Shown: positions 30,372 to 39,601 of the stretch, piece by piece | Layout: every line of letters begins with the position of its first letter | How positions within the stretch are numbered: the stretch's first letter is position 1 | From: an uncultured Alphaproteobacteria bacterium | Lineage (GTDB): Bacteria; Pseudomonadota; Alphaproteobacteria; HIMB59; GCA-002718135 | NCBI GenBank assembly: GCA_902623545.1 | Contig: CACNUI010000001.1 | Span: 117,743-181,742 of the forward strand | Length of the DNA: 64,000 nt | Direction of reading: 5' to 3' | The notes under the pieces: generated by a model | The model's input: the letters and a program-made list of their open reading frames with translations, nothing else | The model's database searches: none | Told to the model about the DNA's origin: nothing | Position numbers and translations under genes: made by a program

Positions 30372-33229
30372 TACCAGGTTACTAATACTTGATTAGGATC
30401 TCCATTTAATTGAGGTGTTTGGTTTGCTTGTCTAGATACATTTTTATTTATAAAAGCATGAAGTTCACCATTCGTAATCGTTCTATCATTATTGGCATCA
30501 GCCTCTCCTTCTAATCCTTTCATCATAAAATAGGAAAATAATCCATGTTCGGCTTCTTCAAGCACTGTTGCTATCTCATTATTAGAGGAAGCTGAAAAAA
30601 CAGTAAAATTAGATGGAATATTTTGTTCTTGCGCTTCAATAAATATTGGTTTGGCAGAAGCTATTAACATTTCATTTGATCTAGTAGCTCCACTATAACA
30701 AGTATCAAGAAATACAGTTACTGAACGTGGATTTAATTTCGATATTTGATTAAATAATTCATTTCTCATCAGAGCACTAAATTCTAAAATTTCAGGGTCT
30801 CCATCAAATGGTAAAAGAAATAAATCTTCTCCGTCTGGACTAGCTAAACCGTGTCCTGAAAAGAAAACATATAAATCTGTTTCATCTTCTTTGATTACTT
30901 TAGGAAGCCATTTAATGACTGTTTTTAGAGTATTATTTTGATCTGCATCTTCATTAGTTAAAATTTCTATTTTATTACGTGGAACACCAAGTGACATCTG
31001 TGCAAAATCACTAAACATTAAAGCATCATTACTTGCAAAAGGTGCAGCAAAAGTATTTTCATAACTCTCAACACCAATAATTAAAGCTGCAGCATTTATA
31101 TTTTTATCAATTATGAGTTTTCTTGGGTCAAGAAATTCAAATGTATTTGATTCAAAAGCGATATTTTGTCGTTCAATTCTTACTATTTTGCTAGATTTGT
31201 TTCCATGTACATCAAAAGAAACTATTTCAATATCTTTTCCACCTGGTTTAACAAATAAATCTTTACTAAATTTACCGTTTGCCAATGAAACTTCAAAACC
31301 GTCAACAGTAATTAAAGCTATTTCACTTTTATCCTCAACTGTACCAATTATAGATGCAGTAAAATTTTTATTTGCAACAAATTTATTATCAATGATAATT
31401 AAAGGAGCCGAGTTATCTTCTACAACTTGAATTGATTGTTGTTTGACAGAATTAACATTTTCTTTTTGTTTTTTTTCAACTGTATTAATATTATTTGCCA
31501 CAACTTTACCATTACTTTTTTTAAAGTTATTATTTCTTAATTGTTTGTATTGGTTTTTAGAAATTTCAACCATCCAATTACCACATTTATTTTTTTCAGA
31601 TGAGCCACGGATTTTTTCATTAAATAATAAAACATTACTATTTCTATCTTTACAATAAGTAGAGATATAATTATTTTTTGATATTTTTAATTTTTTATTA
31701 TTTGTAATTTTTTTATTATTTATTAATGAGTTATTATAACTATTATTAAAAACATAATTTTTATCGAGAATTTCAATGTTTTTTAATGATATCCATCCTT
31801 CTTTAGAGCCTTTTTTTCTCCAATCGTTGGTGTTAGTTATTAACGCAAAATTTTCTTTTTTATTTATTAACTTATAAATTTCATTTTTTTTAACAAAAAA
31901 ATCTGTATCTCTATTTCCAAAAAAATGGTCTTTTAATTGATAATCATTCAATATCTTAACGGTTTTTACCTCAACATCATTATTAGTAACTTTTACTTCT
32001 AAATTTTGATTTTGAGCAACTGTTTTATCCTCAACATTAATTAAATTATATTTAACTAATTGTTTTTCAGTAAATTCATCTTTTTTAAATGGGTAACCCG
32101 CAAGAATACATTCAGGATATGAGGTTAATACTAATATTTTAGTAGCATCATTTTTAATTGTTCCTTCAAAATATTTTTCACAAAATTCATTTGCTTGAAT
32201 TCTAACATACTCTTGTTTATCTTTATATTTTGGTATGTCAGAACATTTACTAAATTCGTCATTATGATTTATTCTTTTTAAATCCAAACCTCTATAAGAT
32301 GGGAAATTTTCACCTGTTTTAACCATGCCTTCAGCTTTACAATGTAAAACTTGTTTATCGACATTTCCTGAAGCAAGTTGGATATTTTTAAAATCTGCCA
32401 AAGTATAATCAAGATTTGTTAGGCTTAATTCTTTGCACGTATAACTTGTAGTCATGCATATATCTGGTCCAAATTTTTGAAATGTTCTTCTTACAGCATT
32501 ATTATCATATAATTCTTTTACTATTTCAGGCGATGTTTTAAGCCAAGAAGAAGGACATTTTCTTCCTACAACCTTTTGATATAATCTTTTTTCTAGGTTA
32601 ATACATTCACTAAAGTATTCATCAAATTCATTTGCTAAGAATGTTTTTTCGTAAATTTTTGTAATCTCCTTCCATATTTCAATACTTTTTTTATCAGCTG
32701 CTTCTTTATTTGGAGAATTAATATTAAAATTTAAAGAATAGTAACTTCCGTTGTATGGGTCTACAATTTTTAAGTTATAATTAGAAAATTTTGTTTCTAA
32801 AAATTTAATTTCATTTTTTTTAATGTTGTCTACATAATAAGACATTGTGTAAAAATAGTTTTCAGTTGAGCTATTAGTTTTTAATAGTACAAATTCACAG
32901 CCAGTACCCTCATAGAAAATAAGTTTATTTTTAGATATAAAGTTACCTTCTATTCTTGATTGACTACTATTTAATCCTAGTTTATTTTTTTTAGATCCAA
33001 ATGTTTTATAAACTTTTCCAAAGTACTGAACCCTCCCACCATTTGTACTAGGCCATGAAACTTTTGTTTTTCCATTTTTTATATTAATAACTATATCTCT
33101 TTTACCTTCATCAAAACTTCTACAGTACTCTGGAGTTGATCCTGTCCAGTAACCATCATATTCACTTGCAATAGCTGGCAAAGTGCTAAAAATTAAAAAT
33201 AGAAATAATAATTTAAGTATTTTTACCAC
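30371..33229 (-). CDS. Exported caspase-like (C14) protein 1, 952 aa; YDGxW module, SH3-like region, Ig-like domain, p20, EF-hand-like tail
   Basis: Signal peptide; LYVFFSGHGLAS and VTVFLDTCYSGATRS dyad; DANNDRTITNGEL; GTG start. Confidence 0.9.
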   Translation of the reverse strand: MVKILKLLFLFLIFSTLPAIASEYDGYWTGSTPEYCRSFDEGKRDIVINIKNGKTKVSWPSTNGGRVQYFGKVYKTFGSKKNKLGLNSSQSRIEGNFISKNKLIFYEGTGCEFVLLKTNSSTENYFYTMSYYVDNIKKNEIKFLETKFSNYNLKIVDPYNGSYYSLNFNINSPNKEAADKKSIEIWKEITKIYEKTFLANEFDEYFSECINLEKRLYQKVVGRKCPSSWLKTSPEIVKELYDNNAVRRTFQKFGPDICMTTSYTCKELSLTNLDYTLADFKNIQLASGNVDKQVLHCKAEGMVKTGENFPSYRGLDLKRINHNDEFSKCSDIPKYKDKQEYVRIQANEFCEKYFEGTIKNDATKILVLTSYPECILAGYPFKKDEFTEKQLVKYNLINVEDKTVAQNQNLEVKVTNNDVEVKTVKILNDYQLKDHFFGNRDTDFFVKKNEIYKLINKKENFALITNTNDWRKKGSKEGWISLKNIEILDKNYVFNNSYNNSLINNKKITNNKKLKISKNNYISTYCKDRNSNVLLFNEKIRGSSEKNKCGNWMVEISKNQYKQLRNNNFKKSNGKVVANNINTVEKKQKENVNSVKQQSIQVVEDNSAPLIIIDNKFVANKNFTASIIGTVEDKSEIALITVDGFEVSLANGKFSKDLFVKPGGKDIEIVSFDVHGNKSSKIVRIERQNIAFESNTFEFLDPRKLIIDKNINAAALIIGVESYENTFAAPFASNDALMFSDFAQMSLGVPRNKIEILTNEDADQNNTLKTVIKWLPKVIKEDETDLYVFFSGHGLASPDGEDLFLLPFDGDPEILEFSALMRNELFNQISKLNPRSVTVFLDTCYSGATRSNEMLIASAKPIFIEAQEQNIPSNFTVFSASSNNEIATVLEEAEHGLFSYFMMKGLEGEADANNDRTITNGELHAFINKNVSRQANQTPQLNGDPNQVLVTW

Positions 33230-35736
33230 TGAACCAATACCTGTTCAGGATCACCGTTTAATTGGGGTGTTTGATTGGCTTGTCTTGATACATTTTTATT
33301 AATAAAAGCATGGAGCTCACCATTGGTAATCGTTCTATCGTTATTAGAGTCTGCCTCCCCTTCTAATCCTTTCATCATAAAATACGAAAATAATCCGTGT
33401 TCGGCTTCTTCGAATACTTTAGCTGTTTCTTTTCCTGCGGATGCACTAAAGATAGTAAAATTAGTCGGTACTTCTTGTTCCTCAGCTTCAATAAATATGG
33501 GTTTAGCAGCGACTAAAAATTCATCTGATCTAGTGCCTCCACTATAACAAGTATCTAAAAACACAGTTACAGTTTTGGGATTAAGTTTATTAATATCCTC
33601 AAACATTCTGTTTCGGAATAAAGTACTATCTGCTAGTAATTCTGGGTCGCCATCAGAAGGAAGTAAATATAATTCCTCACCATTTTCACTTGCTAAACCA
33701 TGACCAGAAAAAAATACATAAAGTTCTGTTTGATCTTCTTTTATGACTTGAGGAAGCCATTTTAAAATAGATTTTAATGTATTTGTTTTTTTTGCTTCAT
33801 TGTTAATTAATATTTTCATATTTTCTTGAGGCACCCCAAGAGTTAATAAGGCAAAGTCTTGAAAAGTAAGTGCATCATTTTCGGCAAATGGTGCTGATAC
33901 AGTATTTTCATAATTTTCTATCCCTATAATTAAAGCTGCTGTGTTTTGCCTTTTAGGGATTTTAATTTTTCTAGGATCTAAATTATCAAAAACTTTTTTA
34001 GTAATTTCTATATTCTGACGTTTTAACTCTACAAATTTAGATGTTTTATTTCCTTTTGTATCAATAGCAATTATTTCAATTAGTCGTCCTTTTGATTTAA
34101 CATAGAAAGAAGAAGAAAATTGATTATTATTAATAGCTACTTCTTCACCATCAATACTAAAAAAAACAATTTCACTATCATCTGTAACAATACCATTAAC
34201 ATTAGCCGTAAAATTTTCATCAGCTATAAATTTGTTTTCAACAGTAATTTTAGGGCTTAATGTATCTTCAATAACTTCCACAGTATTGAAATTATCAATA
34301 TTTCCTAGTTTAGGAATATTATTTGAAATTTTAGAAATGTTATAAGATCCTCCATAATCTGTTCTTGTTTTTATATCGTTGCCCCAGAAACCTAAAATTT
34401 TTTTATTTCCACTAACTTGAAATGTAAACCAACCATTCTCATTACCTTCATTCCACTCCATTGCAAATCTTCTTTGTAATTTTAAAATTTTTTTCCATTG
34501 TTTATTTTTATCATCTTTTATTAAAGAAAGATCTCCACCCTTTTCATAATTATTTTTTGTTCCATAATTATACTTTCCTACTAATTCACCTTTAGAATTT
34601 AGATCAAAAATTACATAGACAGGATATTCATCGTTTTTAAAACTTGCTGTGCCTTCCCATTCACCCAAAATAGCATCAACAGAAAGATATAAATCATTAT
34701 TATTAGCATTTTTTTCTGTGTCTTTTATATTTTCAAAAATTAATTGGTCTAAATCTTTATCTTCATATAAATTAATAACTTCTATTTCTTTATTATTCTT
34801 TTTATCTGCAACAAGAGTTAAGGGATTGCATTGAAAAATAAAATCTACTGATTTTATATTACTTTCTCTTAAACTTGAATCTTTTATTATAGCTCTTAGT
34901 TCATAATTATTTTTATTAAATGTATATTTTTGATTATCAGCTCCACCAGGCGGTGTTATGTTAATTTCAGTTGTATTTATTTTATCTTTGATTAATACAT
35001 CTAAATTTTCTTGATATTTCTTGTGTTTACCAGAAAATGATAACACTACTGGAAAAAATGTTTTCTGTAATGTATCTCCATTTACAGTCATTGGAATTAA
35101 ATACTCATAATCATCTGAGTGATAAAAATACATGTGAGGTCCTTTATGAGTTAATTTTAAATATTCTTTTTTTGTATAGTTAATAATTTTATTATTTATA
35201 CCTTGAACCTTCCCTTTTTTATAATAACAAGAATATTCGTTTTCTTTTGCAAGATTAAAAACGGTCTCTTTATATTGTTGATAATCTTTTTTTAATAATT
35301 TTAATAAATCTGCATTTTGAGTCTTTTTATTAATACTTGTGTCAATTACTTGATAATTTTCATTATTTGCTAATCTTGTCATTAGCCATGTGCAATTTTT
35401 TTCTTGAGTTTTCCCATAATGTGTTAATTCTAATTTGTTTAAAGAAAGAAATTTTCCACGAACATTTCCCCAGTAGCCATTCATACCTATTTTATTTTTA
35501 TTTAATACTTTACCTATGTATCTGTTATCCATATAATCATACTTCCCCCCTTTTTCGTGGTCTAGTTCAGCTTTCCCATTCAATATTTCTAATCTAAATT
35601 TTCCTAAAGGATAATATTGATCTTTACATGATGTTAATTCACCTATCCATTCACCATCGTACTGGTTTGCTTTAAGGTTTGATGAAATTAAAAATAAAAA
35701 AAGAAAGAATAAAACTGTACTTATGTTTTTTACCAT
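33223..35736 (-). CDS. Exported caspase-like protein 2, 837 aa
   Basis: Signal peptide; YDGEWIGELTSC module; SGHGLAS/DTCYSGGTRS; DSNNDRTITNGEL. Confidence 0.9.
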   Translation of the reverse strand: MVKNISTVLFFLFLFLISSNLKANQYDGEWIGELTSCKDQYYPLGKFRLEILNGKAELDHEKGGKYDYMDNRYIGKVLNKNKIGMNGYWGNVRGKFLSLNKLELTHYGKTQEKNCTWLMTRLANNENYQVIDTSINKKTQNADLLKLLKKDYQQYKETVFNLAKENEYSCYYKKGKVQGINNKIINYTKKEYLKLTHKGPHMYFYHSDDYEYLIPMTVNGDTLQKTFFPVVLSFSGKHKKYQENLDVLIKDKINTTEINITPPGGADNQKYTFNKNNYELRAIIKDSSLRESNIKSVDFIFQCNPLTLVADKKNNKEIEVINLYEDKDLDQLIFENIKDTEKNANNNDLYLSVDAILGEWEGTASFKNDEYPVYVIFDLNSKGELVGKYNYGTKNNYEKGGDLSLIKDDKNKQWKKILKLQRRFAMEWNEGNENGWFTFQVSGNKKILGFWGNDIKTRTDYGGSYNISKISNNIPKLGNIDNFNTVEVIEDTLSPKITVENKFIADENFTANVNGIVTDDSEIVFFSIDGEEVAINNNQFSSSFYVKSKGRLIEIIAIDTKGNKTSKFVELKRQNIEITKKVFDNLDPRKIKIPKRQNTAALIIGIENYENTVSAPFAENDALTFQDFALLTLGVPQENMKILINNEAKKTNTLKSILKWLPQVIKEDQTELYVFFSGHGLASENGEELYLLPSDGDPELLADSTLFRNRMFEDINKLNPKTVTVFLDTCYSGGTRSDEFLVAAKPIFIEAEEQEVPTNFTIFSASAGKETAKVFEEAEHGLFSYFMMKGLEGEADSNNDRTITNGELHAFINKNVSRQANQTPQLNGDPEQVLVQW

Positions 35737-37541
35737 TGAACCAATACCTGTTCAGGATCACCATTTAGTTGTGGTGTTTGATTGGCTTGTCTAGAAACGT
35801 TTTTATTTATAAAGGCGTGCAGTTCTCCATTCGTAATGGTTCTATCTTTGTTAGCATCAGCTTCTCCTTCTAATCCTTTCATCATAAAATAGGAAAATAA
35901 GCCGTGTTCAGCCTCTTTTAAAACTTTAGCTGTTTGTTTGCCGGATGCAGCAGAAAATATATTAAAATTTACAGGAATATTTTGTTCTTCCGCTTCAATA
36001 AAAATTGGTCTTGATGCCACAAGTAATTCATCTGACCTGGTAGCGCCACTATAACAAGTATCTAAAAACATAGTAACAGTCTTAGGGTTAAGGTCTTTAA
36101 TTATCTCAAAAATATTGTTTCTAAGGAGCGTAGTATCTTCTAATATTTCTGGGTCACCATCTGCTGGTAACAGATATAAATCAGAACCATCTTCACTTGC
36201 AAGACCATGCCCTGAATAAAAAATAAATAATTCCGTTTCATTTTCTATAATTTTCTTAGGTAACCAGCTTTTTAAAGCCTTAATTGTATCATTTCTTCCA
36301 GCATCATCATTAGTTAAAAGTTTTATATTATTATATGGTATACCAAGAGATAATCTTGCAAAATCATTAAAAACCAAAGCATCATTAGCTGCAAATGGAG
36401 CTGAAAATGTATTTTCGTATTCTTCCACACCTATAATTAAAGCTACAGAATTATCATTTGTTTTTGATTTGATTTTACGTGGATCAAGAAAATCAAAAAT
36501 ATTTTCTTCAGCTACTAATGTTGATCGCATTAGTTTTACTGTTTTTTTTGTTATATTTCCATGTTTGTCAATTGCAACAATATTTATATTTTGACCTTTA
36601 GGTTTCACATACAATTTTTTTGAAAAAACACCATTAGTTAAAGCTACTTCATCTCCATCAATAGTTATTGATACAATTTTACTTTCATCTGTGATTTTAC
36701 CATTAACTAAAGCAGTTAGATCATTATTAGCTTCGAATGTTTTGTTAACAGTAATTATAGGACCTTCATTGTCTTTTTTAACATTTACATTTTGATTTTT
36801 GTGAGTTTTTTTATTTTTAGAATTATTGGAATCAGTATTATTTTTTGCAATATATGTATTTGAAACAAGTTCACACTTACCTTGCATAAGAAAATCATAA
36901 TCAGTATCTCCAGATATGCCTTTAAATCTTAAATCAGCTAAAAATTTTTTTTCTGTTTTATAAGAATTTGAAATATTACCAATTATTTCAGTTGTTCCTT
37001 CTTTTAGTGATAATTTAGTTGTATTTGTATTTTTTTTAGAACTAGTAAATGTAATATCCTCCCAATCATCTATTAATTTATTTATTTCTTTCGACATTGG
37101 TTCAACACCACTAATATTTTCATTAAAAAAATTTATCCTTTCTTTTTTACTTAGTTTATTTATTTCTTTAAAATATGTTTTGTATTGATTTGGTATCGTA
37201 ATTTTTAAACCCCATGCTTTAACAAGTGATTTATCACTAACTTTTCCTTCAATAATATCTTTCTTAAAAATAGATAATTCATTATCTTGAATTATTTGTA
37301 ATTTTCTTTCATCAACATTGAAACCTTTAATGGTCCATTCATTATTTAAAAATTCATAGAATATATAAACAGGTAAATCTATGCCTTTAAAATTACCATA
37401 CACTTTCATTTTATCCTTTGCACTAACCCAATAAGTAGCATTAATATTTTTTGGTTTCATTTCGCACTCATAAAGATTAGCAAATGAATGAGATGAAAAA
37501 ATCAAGATACAAATTAGAATAATAAATCTAATAATTACCAT
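35730..37541 (-). CDS. Exported caspase-like protein 3, 603 aa
   Basis: Signal peptide; Ig-like region; YSGHGLAS/DTCYSGATRS; DANKDRTITNGEL. Confidence 0.9.
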   Translation of the reverse strand: MVIIRFIILICILIFSSHSFANLYECEMKPKNINATYWVSAKDKMKVYGNFKGIDLPVYIFYEFLNNEWTIKGFNVDERKLQIIQDNELSIFKKDIIEGKVSDKSLVKAWGLKITIPNQYKTYFKEINKLSKKERINFFNENISGVEPMSKEINKLIDDWEDITFTSSKKNTNTTKLSLKEGTTEIIGNISNSYKTEKKFLADLRFKGISGDTDYDFLMQGKCELVSNTYIAKNNTDSNNSKNKKTHKNQNVNVKKDNEGPIITVNKTFEANNDLTALVNGKITDESKIVSITIDGDEVALTNGVFSKKLYVKPKGQNINIVAIDKHGNITKKTVKLMRSTLVAEENIFDFLDPRKIKSKTNDNSVALIIGVEEYENTFSAPFAANDALVFNDFARLSLGIPYNNIKLLTNDDAGRNDTIKALKSWLPKKIIENETELFIFYSGHGLASEDGSDLYLLPADGDPEILEDTTLLRNNIFEIIKDLNPKTVTMFLDTCYSGATRSDELLVASRPIFIEAEEQNIPVNFNIFSAASGKQTAKVLKEAEHGLFSYFMMKGLEGEADANKDRTITNGELHAFINKNVSRQANQTPQLNGDPEQVLVQW

Positions 37542-39601
37542 TGTAGTAAGATCTGTTCTGGATCACCATTAAATTGTGGTGTTTGGTTTGCTTGCCTGGA
37601 AACGTTTTTATTTATAAAAGCATGTAATTCACCATTGGTAATTTTATTATCGCTATTACCATCTGCTTCCCCTTCTAATCCCTTCATCATGTAGTATGAG
37701 AATAAACCATGTTCTGCTTCCTTTAAAACTTTAGCTGTCTCTTTTCCAGCAGATGCACTAAAAATAGTGAAATTAACAGGTACATCTTGTTCTTCAGCTT
37801 CAATAAATATTGGTCGTGAAGCAACCAATATTTCATCTGATCTAGTACCTCCACTATAACAAGTGTCTAAAAATACAGTTACTGATTTTGGATTCAGTTT
37901 TGTTATTCTCTCAAATAATTGATTGCGAAGAATTGTACTATCTTCAAGTAATTCTGGATCACCATCGGCAGGTAAGAGATATAAATCTTCACCATCTTCA
38001 CTAGCAAGACCATGGCCTGAATAGAATATATAAATGTTAGTTTTATTTTCACTGACAACTTTTGGCAACCACTGGGCCAAAGTTTTAATAGTATTTGTTC
38101 TACCTGCATCATCATTTGTTAAAAGTTTTATATTTTTTAATGGTACACCAAGAGAGGTATGTGCAAAATCATTGAATGCTAAAGCATCGTTCTCTGCAAA
38201 AGGTGCAGTAAAAGTATTCTGATAATTTTCTATTCCTATAATTAAGGCAACAGAATCATTATTTGTTTTCACTTTTATTTTTCGTGGATCTAAAAAATCA
38301 AATGTATTTTTTGCAATTGCAATCTCACCTCTTATGACGGATATAATTTTAGTACTTTTATTTCCATTTTTATCAATAGCAATTATTTCAATTTCTTTTC
38401 CTTTTGGTGGAACAAATATTGAAGATGAAAAGTTACCATTATTGATAACAACATTATTCCCATCAATTGAAACTAGAACAATTTCATTATCATCTTTAAT
38501 AGATCCCTTTATATTAGCTGTAAAATTTTTATCGGCTGTAAAAATACTATTAATTTCAATATTAGGACCTTCCGTATCTTTAACTATTTCAATATTATTT
38601 TCTTTTACTGTATTATTTTTAACTCTAAATAAATTTTCTTTTTCCCTTTTGAATACTGCAAAAGATGTTTTATATCCTGACCAATATCCAGTTCTCTCGT
38701 TTGCCCTAACTCCAAACTTTCCTTCAAAATCATCACCTACCAATATTACTTTTAACCACCCATTATTGTATTTATCTTTCCATTTTATATTAAAGCTATT
38801 TTTTCCAATTAATTCAAAAGAAGATAAATCACCTACCATGTTCTCACCATCGAAATCTTTAAAATAATATTTTCCTTCTAAAATATTATTATTTAAATAA
38901 ATTTCAGAAAAAACTGTTAGAGTTCCATTGGGATATCTAAGCTCTCCTTCATAATATCCAATAATTTTTTTTGCAGTTAAAAAATTATTTTCATTTAATT
39001 TAATTTTTTTTCCATCACACTTAGATTTAAATGCTACGGTAAAAATATCACTCTCTTCTTTCATTAATTTACCTTCGAAAGATAAATCGATTAAATTATT
39101 TTTTGGATCAAAACTAATATAAAAGTTATCATTCAATAATTTATTTTTATATCCCTTTATATTTGCGATATATTTATAATTATTATCAGAGCTTGGTAAT
39201 GATATATCAGAAACTAACTTATCATAATCATCATCACCAATTAAAGATTTTTGATCAATTTTATCCATTTCGTAATATAGACCTGTAAGCTCATTACCCA
39301 TATCTAAAGCTGCAAATTTAAAATCATTTGAGAACTGAATTGTTACAATTTCAGCATCTTTGTTTGACAGTGAAGTAGTTTCAAATTTTGAATTTTTGTT
39401 TTTTTTTGTTTTAATTTTTGTAATTTTACAAATGAATTTATTTTTATTACTTTTACTTATTACATATGCTTGATATTCATCATATCCTTTTAATGCTAAT
39501 TGATTTAGTTTAGCAGTTTCATTATGTTGATTGGCCTTAATACCAATTGGATTTAAAAATATTAAAATAAATAATAGAATTATTCTGATATTTTTTACCA
39601 T
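37535..39601 (-). CDS. Exported caspase-like protein 4, 688 aa
   Basis: Signal peptide; YSGHGLAS/DTCYSGGTRS; DGNSDNKITNGEL. Confidence 0.9.
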   Translation of the reverse strand: MVKNIRIILLFILIFLNPIGIKANQHNETAKLNQLALKGYDEYQAYVISKSNKNKFICKITKIKTKKNKNSKFETTSLSNKDAEIVTIQFSNDFKFAALDMGNELTGLYYEMDKIDQKSLIGDDDYDKLVSDISLPSSDNNYKYIANIKGYKNKLLNDNFYISFDPKNNLIDLSFEGKLMKEESDIFTVAFKSKCDGKKIKLNENNFLTAKKIIGYYEGELRYPNGTLTVFSEIYLNNNILEGKYYFKDFDGENMVGDLSSFELIGKNSFNIKWKDKYNNGWLKVILVGDDFEGKFGVRANERTGYWSGYKTSFAVFKREKENLFRVKNNTVKENNIEIVKDTEGPNIEINSIFTADKNFTANIKGSIKDDNEIVLVSIDGNNVVINNGNFSSSIFVPPKGKEIEIIAIDKNGNKSTKIISVIRGEIAIAKNTFDFLDPRKIKVKTNNDSVALIIGIENYQNTFTAPFAENDALAFNDFAHTSLGVPLKNIKLLTNDDAGRTNTIKTLAQWLPKVVSENKTNIYIFYSGHGLASEDGEDLYLLPADGDPELLEDSTILRNQLFERITKLNPKSVTVFLDTCYSGGTRSDEILVASRPIFIEAEEQDVPVNFTIFSASAGKETAKVLKEAEHGLFSYYMMKGLEGEADGNSDNKITNGELHAFINKNVSRQANQTPQFNGDPEQILLQW

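Noticed and set aside
31113-31658. Antisense ORFs on the + strand within the caspase genes (also 33275-33547, 38034-38867, 39701-39919)
   Set aside because: Overlap confidently coding caspase sequence on the opposite strand; several are mirror images of the conserved tail, so they arise from the conserved sense codons.
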